Positions 1 to 5,697 of a stretch of 5,697 nt of DNA are shown piece after piece. This stretch comes from an uncultured Bacteroidota bacterium (GTDB taxonomy: Bacteria; Bacteroidota; Bacteroidia; Bacteroidales; SZUA-534): positions 1 to 5,697 of the forward strand of contig CALCFP010000504.1 in NCBI GenBank assembly GCA_937900725.1, given 5' to 3'. Positions within the stretch are counted from its first letter, which is position 1, and each line of letters opens with the position of its first letter. The position numbers and the translations under genes are program-made. A model generated the notes under the pieces. That model made no database searches. It was not told the origin of the DNA and was given only the letters and a program-made list of their open reading frames with translations.

Positions 1-397
1 ATAGCTCAGACGTTGAAGCCTGATAAATTCTACAGGATTGTTCCAATCCACATTGGCGAATCGCCTCTAAAATCCTAAGTGTACCTAAAGCGTCTACATT
101 TGCCGTCAATTCCGGAGAATCAAAACTCACTTGTACATGACTTTGTGCAGCCAAATTATATATTTCGTCTGGTTTAGTTTTTCTAACAACCTGACAAAGA
201 CTCATCGAATCTGTTAAATCCGCATAATGTAAGTGAAAATTTTTTTCCCCTTCTAAATGAGCAATTCTTTCTCTATAATCCGTTGAAGATCTCCGAATTA
301 AACCATGAACATCATAACCTTTATCCAATAAAAATTCAGCAAGATAGGATCCATCCTGACCAGTGATTCCTGTGATTAACGCAACCTTATTACTCAT
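1..397 (-). CDS. gmd: GDP-mannose 4,6-dehydratase, N-terminal part (runs off left edge)
   Basis: Predicted to convert GDP-D-mannose to GDP-4-keto-6-deoxy-D-mannose in the cytoplasm, the precursor of GDP-L-fucose, GDP-D-rhamnose and related sugars for surface glycans. I translated the minus strand from the ATG at 397-395 and found 132 codons with no stop. The protein begins MSNKVALITGITGQDGSYLA, which holds the Rossmann GxxGxxG NADP-binding loop (residues 10-16). RRSS (35-38) fits the cofactor phosphate-binding loop, NLAAQSHVQVSF spans 81-92, and QASTSEL (126-132) carries the family's catalytic Thr129. The Tyr-xxx-Lys pair lies beyond the window. The segment after RRSS is shorter than in E. 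coli Gmd, resembling the compact Gmd type. An ATG at 402-400 is immediately followed by a stop, so 397 is the start. GC is about 37% and Leu is mostly TTA, unlike the other genes here. The neighbour off the left edge (fcl or rmd) would tell which sugar is made. Confidence 0.95.
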   Translation of the reverse strand, partial: MSNKVALITGITGQDGSYLAEFLLDKGYDVHGLIRRSSTDYRERIAHLEGEKNFHLHYADLTDSMSLCQVVRKTKPDEIYNLAAQSHVQVSFDSPELTANVDALGTLRILEAIRQCGLEQSCRIYQASTSEL

Positions 398-433
398 ATC
401 ATTAAACTATGTTTTCTACGTAAACCTAAAGTG

Positions 434-466
434 CAAATGTAATAAATCGGCTAAAAGAATGCCAAA
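434..466 (-). promoter_or_regulatory. Bacteroides-type promoter for gmd
   Basis: On the minus strand the -7 element TACATTTG (441-434) matches the Bacteroides consensus TAnnTTTG exactly. A -33 TTTG lies at 466-463, with 21 bases between the two. A transcript starting about 8 bases past the -7 element would have a leader of roughly 30 bases before the gmd ATG at 397. The leader is A/T-rich with no Shine-Dalgarno sequence. The promoter lies just beyond the terminator of the upstream gene, so gmd is probably transcribed independently. This is a consensus match only, with no experimental evidence. Confidence 0.7.
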
Positions 467-484
467 CTGGTCAAACATTTACAT

Positions 485-519
485 AAAACAAAAAAGGTTG
501 GGCAAATGTCCAACCTTTT
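485..519 (-). terminator. Rho-independent terminator after the PpiD gene
   Basis: A perfect 10-bp stem pairs 492-501 with 510-519 around an 8-base loop. Read on the minus strand, AAAAGGTTGG and CCAACCTTTT enclose the loop, and the stem runs into TTTTTTGTTTT (495-485). It begins about 22 bases after the TAG stop of the PpiD gene, which ends at 542. The T tract is on the minus-strand side, so it most likely ends that transcript; plus-strand termination would be weaker. Confidence 0.88.
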
Positions 520-541
520 ATATAAAACCATAAACTATCTA

Positions 542-2644
542 CTAATAGAAATTAGAACGATTGTCTTCAATGTCAGAAGCCTTTTCAATTGCAGAAAGAA
601 CTTGATATCCAGCCTTTGACATATTAGTACGTTGAAGAACCATACGCTCACGTGCCAAATCAACGTCATCTGGTTTAACAGAAGACTTAACTTGAATTAG
701 GTAAACACCTGCATTGCCCTTGATAGGTTCGCTTATTTTCTGTTCAGGCAAGGTTACCATAGCAGCCTGCAATTCTGGTTCAACACCAACCGTACCTATT
801 GAGTAAGAAGAATAAGTAGCGCTCTTTGCTTCCTTGACCTGCCCGCCAAGTTTGTCGGCAATGACCTGAAGAGTTGATGCTCCAGTGCTTGCTTCTTTCA
901 TCTTTGCCAAAAGGCCTTCAGCCTTCTTCTCAATCATAACACTTAGATAAATATCAGACTTGACTTCGTCAAATGAAGCAACACCCTTCTTATGAACACC
1001 AGAAACCATTGCAATTACAAATTGTCCGTCGAGTTCGAATATTTCAGATATCTCACCCTTGCTTGCCTTGTAAACCCAACGGATAACCTGGCGTGGATTG
1101 TCGAAATTTGCCAAACGGCGATCATCGCGTTTAACGTTTGCCGAACGCAATGTCAAACCTTCCTTGTCAGCATTTGCTACAAACGATTCCAGGTTACGGT
1201 TGTTGCTGCCATAACGGCTTGCATTGGTATAGATTGCATCGACAGTCTTGTTGCTTGCTGCAATCTCGCGTGCCACAACGGCAATCTTAACCTTTTGAAT
1301 AGGCGATGTCTGGTTTTGAATTTCTACGACATGATAGCCAAATTGCGTCTTGACTACAACAATATCGCCCTTTTTGCCGCCAAAGCAGGCATCGTTAAAT
1401 TCGCTAACCATTGTGCCTTCTGTGAACCATCCAAGATTGCCACCATCTTGTGCGGAACCATCTTCAGAATACTTTTCAGCCATTTCTGCAAAAGAAGATC
1501 CCTTCTTGATGGCATTCAAAATGCTGTCTGCTTTTGCCTTTGCGGCATCGTCAGACAATGTTGCCGAAGGGCGAATCAGTATGTGACGGGCCTCAACAGA
1601 ATCTGCGACCTTTGCCGAAGCAATCTTGCGGGCCAACTTTACATAGCCATTTTCCTCGAAAGGACCAACTACAGTGCCGTTTTCAGCATCAAACAAATCA
1701 GCAACGGGTGCAGAAAGTTCGTCTTTAGAAAGATATTTTCCATTGAAAGGGACTTCGGATTCAAGATTGACAAATTGCTCAAGTGCATCTTCAGCCTTTG
1801 TACTGAACTCTTCCTTTAGATCTTCCGCCCATTCCATTGTCTCCTTTGCGTCTTCGTCAGAAGCAACAATCGGGAACACTACGTAATAAATATCACGTGA
1901 TTCCTCTTGTTCGAAATCAGACTTGTGTGAATTGTAATATGACTTCAAGTCGCTGTCTGAAACTTTAACAGTTGAGTCAGGCACTGAAGAGTAGCGCATC
2001 TGGATATAGTCGAAATCGTACTTGACATTCTTGGCATCAGACTCGGCTTGGGTTTGCAAACCAGTTGCAAACATGCCCATTCCGACAAGTGACAAGAACT
2101 TTTGATCCTTCTTGTTTTCAACAAGGCTCTTTTCAAATGAAGCCCAAGAACTAGCGGCTTGTCCGCTTGGATCAAGGTCCATGCTCTTTAGGAATTGGAT
2201 GACAAGATTGCGGTCGAACTGTCCTGTTGACTGATCTTGGAAGATAGGAATTTGCTTTACTTGAGGGTCGATAAAGTTGCCTTGAACCATGTCGAACAAC
2301 TCTTCAGGAGATACATTGATACCTGCCTTTGCGTATTCTTCCTCAATAACATATTGACGAACAAGTTGTTCCCATGTCTGATCTTGGATTTGGTCAATTA
2401 CGGCATTTTCCAATGATGTCTGTTGCGTGTTTTGCTTGTAAAGTTCTGTATTTTCATCAACTTTGGCTTGGAAATACTGGATAGGAATGTCGTTTCCAGC
2501 AATTTCACCCACATTGTTTCTTGAACTACCAAATGTTCCGTCGGCCTTGAAAAGGTCTCCAACGATAAATGCCAATAAGGCTAGTGCGACGATGATCGTT
2601 ACCAATGTACCGGCATGATCACGTATTTTCTGTAAAGTTGCCAT
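542..2644 (-). CDS. ppiD: PpiD/SurA-type peptidyl-prolyl cis-trans isomerase, membrane-anchored
   Basis: Periplasmic foldase of 700 residues that helps newly exported envelope proteins fold. A short basic N-terminus (LQKIRDH) is followed by one membrane helix (about 12-31), so the rest faces the periplasm. Residues about 35-210 fit the SurA/PpiD N-terminal chaperone region. An intact parvulin (rotamase) domain spans about 349-443: EARHILIRPS (351-360, His354), GSSFAEMAEKYSEDGSAQDG (382-401), NLGWF (403-407), and QFGYHVVEI (434-442, His438). Parvulin-like units lacking these signatures flank it at about 248-340, 450-548 and 549-653. E. coli PpiD is 623 residues, so this is somewhat longer, as is common in Bacteroidota. 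The ATG at 2644-2642 directly precedes the anchor helix and has an A-rich leader without Shine-Dalgarno. The gene upstream is the co-oriented CorC-like gene, 241 bp away; a terminator follows the stop. Family assignment is firm; the ppiD symbol is by similarity of layout. Confidence 0.93.
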   Translation of the reverse strand: MATLQKIRDHAGTLVTIIVALALLAFIVGDLFKADGTFGSSRNNVGEIAGNDIPIQYFQAKVDENTELYKQNTQQTSLENAVIDQIQDQTWEQLVRQYVIEEEYAKAGINVSPEELFDMVQGNFIDPQVKQIPIFQDQSTGQFDRNLVIQFLKSMDLDPSGQAASSWASFEKSLVENKKDQKFLSLVGMGMFATGLQTQAESDAKNVKYDFDYIQMRYSSVPDSTVKVSDSDLKSYYNSHKSDFEQEESRDIYYVVFPIVASDEDAKETMEWAEDLKEEFSTKAEDALEQFVNLESEVPFNGKYLSKDELSAPVADLFDAENGTVVGPFEENGYVKLARKIASAKVADSVEARHILIRPSATLSDDAAKAKADSILNAIKKGSSFAEMAEKYSEDGSAQDGGNLGWFTEGTMVSEFNDACFGGKKGDIVVVKTQFGYHVVEIQNQTSPIQKVKIAVVAREIAASNKTVDAIYTNASRYGSNNRNLESFVANADKEGLTLRSANVKRDDRRLANFDNPRQVIRWVYKASKGEISEIFELDGQFVIAMVSGVHKKGVASFDEVKSDIYLSVMIEKKAEGLLAKMKEASTGASTLQVIADKLGGQVKEAKSATYSSYSIGTVGVEPELQAAMVTLPEQKISEPIKGNAGVYLIQVKSSVKPDDVDLARERMVLQRTNMSKAGYQVLSAIEKASDIEDNRSNFY

Positions 2645-2682
2645 TTTTTATTTGTTAAGATTTTATTCAAAAATTTAGGCTA

Positions 2683-2690
2683 CGAATATA
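2683..2690 (-). promoter_or_regulatory. Possible -7 element upstream of the PpiD gene
   Basis: Minus-strand TATATTCG (2690-2683) matches TAnnTTTG at all but one position and lies 39 bases before the PpiD ATG. No convincing TTTG is found at the -33 distance; the region there is only T-rich. This would allow the PpiD gene to be transcribed separately from the CorC-like gene 241 bp upstream. AT-rich sequence produces such matches by chance, so this is tentative. Confidence 0.4.
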
Positions 2691-2748
2691 GTAAAATTTA
2701 TATTCCACATATAAAAAAGGATTTTTTGTGAGTGTATTTGTATGTTGT

Positions 2749-2787
2749 TGGCATACATATGTATAATAGTTACATATATGATTGCCA
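2749..2787. repeat. Imperfect inverted repeat in the CorC-like/PpiD gap
   Basis: The outer arms TGGCA (2749-2753) and TGCCA (2783-2787) and the inner arms ATATGTA (2757-2763) and TACATAT (2771-2777) pair around the 7-base loop TAATAGT, with unequal unpaired bases between inner and outer arms. A perfect 12-base palindrome, ATACATATGTAT, sits at 2753-2764. No T tract follows, so it is a poor intrinsic terminator. It could be a protein-binding site or an mRNA structure. It is the only structured element seen in the 241-bp gap; function unknown. Confidence 0.5.
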
Positions 2788-2885
2788 TACGTGCCGATTA
2801 TTGGTTTGTGGCTAAATAATTGCCGCATAGACTACAAGCAAATTGTTTTTTTGTGCTTTTCACCTACGCTGCAAATTAGGAAGCA

Positions 2886-4127
2886 CTATTCCACTACAAG
2901 GTCGACCAATTCGATTTTTGTGGAAGTCGCACGCAGAATGGTAAATCGGTAATTGTCAAACGAGACCACGTCCTGGATTTTAGGGATTGCCCCGAAATGC
3001 GACAATATCAAACCTGCCAAGGTCTCGTATTCTTCCGACACCGGCAATTCTAGTTCGTATTTTTCATTGATGTAGTCAATCTCCAAACGGGCAGAAAACT
3101 GGAAATGATTGGCAGAATAACGATGCTCGCGGTAACGGTTCTTATCGTGCTCGTCCTGAATGTCGCCGACAATTTCTTCAAGTATATCCTCCATTGTTAC
3201 AATTCCGGAAGTGCCTCCAAACTCGTCAACCACAAGAGCCATGCTTCTGTGCTTTTGCGTGAAAAGCGCAAGCAACTTGTTAGCAGGCATCGACTCAGGC
3301 ACAATTGGCAGATTTCTGGTTACGGATATTATGCTGTCGGGATGCTGGAAAATTGATATGGAATGAGCAAAGCCGACAATGTTGTCGATAGAGCCGTTGT
3401 AAACCAATATGCGCGACAGCCCCGAACTGACGAACAGTTTTTTGAGCGTGTCGACACTGTCGTTGACTGATATGGCCACAATTTCAGGACGGGGCACCAT
3501 GCACTCGCGTAGTTTCACTTTCGAAAAATCGAGGGCATTGCGGAACAATTTCACATCATTCGATTCGTCATCATCGCTGACATGGCCATCGGACAATCCA
3601 TCCCAATCGACTGCGCCCCAATATAATTCGTTGTTCTCTGTTGTCTTGACATGCGAAAAAATGTTTGCCATAAAACGCGACACGTGATATACCAATCGCG
3701 ACAGCAAATAAAAAAGATAGTAGAAAACCGAGACTGGCAGCGATATGGACTTAAGCATGTTGATGGATTCACGATTGAAGACAAGTTTCGGCAACACCTC
3801 GCCGGCCAACAGATACAGTACACTCGCTCCTACGACCTGCACAGCAACCAGAATCCAGAAATTGCCGGAAAACGGCAACCAGGCAAAGTTGCAATCGGAC
3901 ATCAACGCCGCCAGCGAAACCATTACAGCCAGATTGCCTATCACCATTGTTGAATAGTACTGCGCCGGATTGTTCATATACAAATCCACCACTTGTGAGA
4001 AATGGCGGTCCTGCTTCTTGTCGAGTTCTATACGAAGGTCGTTGGCAGATACAAAAGCCACTTCCATTGCAGCAAAAAACAAAGCGAACAATAGCAGCAC
4101 TACCAATAATATGTAATGAACCAACAT
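2886..4127 (-). CDS. DUF21-CBS-CorC/HlyC family membrane protein (hemolysin/CNNM-CorC type)
   Basis: Inner-membrane protein of 413 residues. Relatives include CorC/CNNM magnesium-export proteins and the Bacteroidota GldE-like proteins; 'hemolysin' is a historical label. The DUF21 region covers about 1-150, with hydrophobic segments near 4-28, 59-76, 90-108 and 127-148, and the family-typical MEVAFVSANDLRIELDKKQ (21-39) and GEVLPK (109-114). An acidic linker (about 170-192) leads to a cytosolic CBS pair. The first CBS begins at CMVPRPEIVAI (209-219); the second covers about 272-328 and ends in GGTSGIVTMEDILEEIVGDI (304-323). A CorC_HlyC C-terminal domain covers about 340-412. Such CBS pairs bind adenine nucleotides and gate transport in characterised members. 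The start at 4127 puts the first helix at the N-terminus, as expected. The widely seen GNN of DUF21 reads GNL here (64-66). Co-oriented with the PpiD gene and divergent from the CE15 gene. The transported ion cannot be told from sequence. Confidence 0.92.
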   Translation of the reverse strand: MLVHYILLVVLLLFALFFAAMEVAFVSANDLRIELDKKQDRHFSQVVDLYMNNPAQYYSTMVIGNLAVMVSLAALMSDCNFAWLPFSGNFWILVAVQVVGASVLYLLAGEVLPKLVFNRESINMLKSISLPVSVFYYLFYLLSRLVYHVSRFMANIFSHVKTTENNELYWGAVDWDGLSDGHVSDDDESNDVKLFRNALDFSKVKLRECMVPRPEIVAISVNDSVDTLKKLFVSSGLSRILVYNGSIDNIVGFAHSISIFQHPDSIISVTRNLPIVPESMPANKLLALFTQKHRSMALVVDEFGGTSGIVTMEDILEEIVGDIQDEHDKNRYREHRYSANHFQFSARLEIDYINEKYELELPVSEEYETLAGLILSHFGAIPKIQDVVSFDNYRFTILRATSTKIELVDLVVE

Positions 4128-4147
4128 TTTTTCTTCTTTTGATTTTT

Positions 4148-4155
4148 CAAAAATA
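4148..4155 (-). promoter_or_regulatory. Possible -7 element for the CorC-like gene
   Basis: Minus-strand TATTTTTG (4155-4148) matches TAnnTTTG exactly and lies 20 bases upstream of the ATG at 4127, which would give a short leader. No clear -33 TTTG is present. The surrounding A/T runs make a chance match likely. An AAGAAG stretch just before the ATG is a purine-rich leader rather than a clear Shine-Dalgarno. Confidence 0.35.
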
Positions 4156-4270
4156 AAAAAACTTCGATTAATGTAAGTTCATAAATCTCTTCCTTGCAAT
4201 TTGCACCATTCGTTTTAAAACACACACCTATTTATGTCAAAGAATACACCCTCGCATATGGCTTGTTTGT

Positions 4271-4278
4271 TAAATTTG
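4271..4278 (+). promoter_or_regulatory. Possible -7 element for the CE15 gene
   Basis: TAAATTTG (4271-4278) matches TAnnTTTG exactly. Transcription starting about 8 bases downstream would leave a leader of roughly 20 bases before the ATG at 4305. No good -33 TTTG is visible at the expected distance. If this is the promoter, it lies inside the longer TTG-initiated reading frame, which supports the ATG at 4305 as the start. Confidence 0.45.
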
Positions 4279-4304
4279 TGAACGTTAAAAAAACAAAACC
4301 AGAA

Positions 4305-5552
4305 ATGAAGACTTTCAATCTATTGACCATTGTGTGCGGACTTGCCTCTATTGGAGGCACATCAACTGCACAACAGCTTCCGCTTGTCTACAATGCGGAA
4401 AACACGGGTGCCGATTTGAAGAAAATCGAATATGTCGCTCCCGAAAAACTAACTTCGTGCAAAATGCTGCCCGACCCGTTCGCCTGGTCTGACGGCAGCG
4501 GCCGCTCTACTAATTTTGCAGATTGGGAACGTCGCCGAAACGAGGTAAAATCGGAAATAGAGTTCTACGAAATAGGCCAAAAGCCTGACAAGCCAGAAGA
4601 AGTGACTGCCTCGCTTAAAGACAGCGTGCTGACCGTGGTTGTGAAGCATAATGGCGAGACGCTGACGCTCACAAGCCGCCTGCGCATACCTAAAACTGGC
4701 GATGGCCCGTTCCCTATAAGCATTGGCATGGGACGGTTCAGCGGGACTGGCGCACTTTCTCCTGAGCTGTTCAATGGCTGCATACAAGTGCCATTCGACC
4801 ATGACCAAGTTATCCGCAGCAGCCACCAGGCAGTGCGCGACGATAGTGCCAAATACTATAAATTGTACCCCAATGCCCGTGCCAACGGCAACTATAGCGC
4901 GTGGGCATGGGGTGTGAGCCGCATAATCGACGGTCTGGAGATTGTGGCAAAGGAGCTGAACGCCGACTTGAGCCACATTGCCGTTACAGGCTGCTCTTAC
5001 GCAGGCAAGATGGCCATGTATTCAAGCGCTCTTGACGAACGCGTAGCTCTTGCCATAGTCCAGGAATCGGGTGGCGGCGGCATTAACTCGTGGCGTGTGA
5101 GCGACGACTTCACTGCCCGCACCGACACCAATGTCGAGCGCATCTGCAATACGAACTACACATGGTTCATGCCTGCACTAAAGGATAATTTCGAGGGCAA
5201 GGCCGACTTGCTTCCATACGACCATCACGAAATCTTGGCCATGTGCGCGCCACGTGCCGTGCTTGTTCTTGGCAATGCCGACTACGAATGGCTTTGCGAC
5301 CATTCGGGCTACGTATCGTGCCGTGGCGCTGAGGCAGTCTATAATACATTCGGGATATCGGACCGATTCGGATTCGTATTCGACGGGAAACACCCTCACT
5401 GCCGCGCATCAGACCAACAAATAGAGGCCGTAAAGGCCTACATTGCCAAATATCTGTTCGGCGACCAGACTGTAAACACTACAATCCGCGACATAACGCC
5501 AACGCTTGGCAATGTTGACTACGACAAATGGATTGAGGCTTGGAGCAAATAA
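4305..5552 (+). CDS. Secreted carbohydrate esterase family 15 protein (glucuronoyl esterase type)
   Basis: Alpha/beta-hydrolase of 415 residues. Characterised CE15 enzymes cleave esters between the 4-O-methyl-glucuronic acid of xylan and lignin alcohols. The reading frame extends upstream to a TTG at 4194, but the ATG at 4305 starts a typical signal peptide (MKTFNLLTIVCGLASIGG) with likely cleavage at STA|QQ (after residue 22); there is no good lipobox. CE15 landmarks, numbered from this Met: LPDPF (55-59), DWERRRNE (73-80), VTGCSYAGK (227-235) with nucleophile Ser231, QESGGGG (253-259) with Glu254, Trp263, LPYDHHEILAMCAPR (302-316), and HPHC (363-366) with His365. The Ser-Glu spacing (23) and Ser-His spacing (134) agree closely with fungal CE15 enzymes. 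Cys229/Cys366 and Cys281/Cys339 are placed to form the known disulfides. The residue after the Ser is Tyr, where fungal enzymes have Arg. Isolated and divergent from the envelope genes, with its own terminator. Actual substrate unproven. Confidence 0.92.
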   Translation: MKTFNLLTIVCGLASIGGTSTAQQLPLVYNAENTGADLKKIEYVAPEKLTSCKMLPDPFAWSDGSGRSTNFADWERRRNEVKSEIEFYEIGQKPDKPEEVTASLKDSVLTVVVKHNGETLTLTSRLRIPKTGDGPFPISIGMGRFSGTGALSPELFNGCIQVPFDHDQVIRSSHQAVRDDSAKYYKLYPNARANGNYSAWAWGVSRIIDGLEIVAKELNADLSHIAVTGCSYAGKMAMYSSALDERVALAIVQESGGGGINSWRVSDDFTARTDTNVERICNTNYTWFMPALKDNFEGKADLLPYDHHEILAMCAPRAVLVLGNADYEWLCDHSGYVSCRGAEAVYNTFGISDRFGFVFDGKHPHCRASDQQIEAVKAYIAKYLFGDQTVNTTIRDITPTLGNVDYDKWIEAWSK

Positions 5553-5573
5553 TTGCATACAGCACTAAACGCG

Positions 5574-5604
5574 AAAAGGCTACAATGAACTTGTAGCCTT
5601 TTTT
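5574..5604 (+). terminator. Rho-independent terminator after the CE15 gene
   Basis: A perfect 12-bp stem, AAAAGGCTACAA (5574-5585) with TTGTAGCCTTTT (5591-5602), encloses the 5-base loop TGAAC. The stem ends in TTTTTT (5599-5604), followed by GTTT. It begins 22 bases after the TAA stop at 5550-5552. On the opposite strand the stem is followed by only four T before GC-rich bases, so termination is mainly on the plus strand. Confidence 0.92.
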
Positions 5605-5608
5605 GTTT

Positions 5609-5625
5609 CAAATGCATAGCATTTG
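5609..5625. repeat. Short perfect inverted repeat downstream of the CE15 terminator
   Basis: CAAATGC (5609-5615) and GCATTTG (5619-5625) are perfect inverted arms around ATA. The element starts five bases after the terminator T tract and has no T tract of its own. A weaker one, AATGA-TTG-TCATT, follows at 5638-5650. No gene could be supported in 5605-5697; these small repeats may be incidental. Confidence 0.4.
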
Positions 5626-5697
5626 CTGCCGGTTAATAATGATTGTCATTCCTCCGTAATTATCATCCGTTTAGAATCAGCCTCCTGCCCGTCAACT

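Noticed and set aside
992..1819. Open frame of 275 codons on the plus strand, antisense to the PpiD gene
   Set aside because: It lies wholly within a firmly identified gene on the other strand. Its translation is rich in Cys, Ile and Asn with no recognisable domain, as expected for a mirror frame.
2838..2878. Repeated GCAAATT (2838-2844 and 2871-2877) just after the CorC-like gene, considered as a terminator
   Set aside because: The copies are direct, not inverted, so they form no hairpin. No intrinsic terminator was found directly after that gene.
4194..4304. TTG-initiated N-terminal extension of the CE15 protein
   Set aside because: The ATG at 4305 gives a clean signal peptide and the extension resembles nothing in the family.
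4449..4976. Open frame of 175 codons on the minus strand inside the CE15 gene
   Set aside because: It overlaps conserved CE15 sequence and has no domain or upstream signals. It is a by-product of the GC-richer codon use there.
5646..5697. Possible tail of a minus-strand gene entering from the right (about 16 codons ending in TGA at 5648-5646)
   Set aside because: The frame is open to the edge and convergent with the CE15 gene, but 16 codons with no recognisable motif cannot be told from chance. The terminator at 5574-5604 is weak in that direction.
1..5697. CRISPR arrays, tRNA or rRNA genes, insertion sequences, defence or phage genes
   Set aside because: I saw no spaced direct repeats, no tRNA-like cloverleaf, no transposase or integrase reading frame, and no nuclease or toxin domains. 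All long frames are accounted for by the four genes.

Overview
The window looks like chromosomal DNA from a Bacteroidota bacterium, most likely a gut- or rumen-type Bacteroidales. Three things point that way. Candidate promoters match the Bacteroides -7 consensus TAnnTTTG, and one also has a -33 TTTG. The start codons are preceded by A-rich leaders without a Shine-Dalgarno sequence. The gene families (PpiD-like foldase, DUF21-CBS membrane protein, secreted CE15 esterase, GDP-mannose dehydratase) are typical of that phylum. The species cannot be read from the sequence alone.

Layout: (1) 1-397, minus strand: the first 132 codons of a GDP-mannose 4,6-dehydratase (gmd), running off the left edge, with a canonical Bacteroides-type promoter. 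(2) 485-519: a rho-independent terminator on the minus strand that closes the next gene. (3) 542-2644, minus: a complete PpiD/SurA-type peptidyl-prolyl isomerase anchored in the inner membrane. (4) 2645-2885: an AT-rich gap with an imperfect inverted repeat and a possible promoter. (5) 2886-4127, minus: a complete DUF21-CBS-CorC/HlyC membrane protein. (6) 4128-4304: a divergent intergenic region with one promoter-like -7 element facing each way. (7) 4305-5552, plus: a complete secreted CE15 (glucuronoyl esterase family) protein, followed by a strong terminator at 5574-5604. (8) 5605-5697: no gene that can be supported.

How the genes relate: the CorC-like protein and PpiD lie in the same orientation and are cell-envelope housekeeping functions (ion transport/sensing and folding of exported proteins). 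gmd is insulated from them by a terminator and its own promoter, and is much more AT-rich (about 37% GC against roughly 50% in the CE15 gene). It probably starts a surface-glycan locus to the left. The CE15 gene is divergent and separate; it points to plant cell-wall (glucuronoxylan-lignin ester) breakdown.

I see no clearly new multi-gene system. The points most worth a second look are the CE15 active-site motif, where Tyr occupies the position of the usual Arg after the catalytic Ser; the near-regular series of four parvulin-like units in the PpiD protein, only one of which looks intact; and the composition step at gmd.
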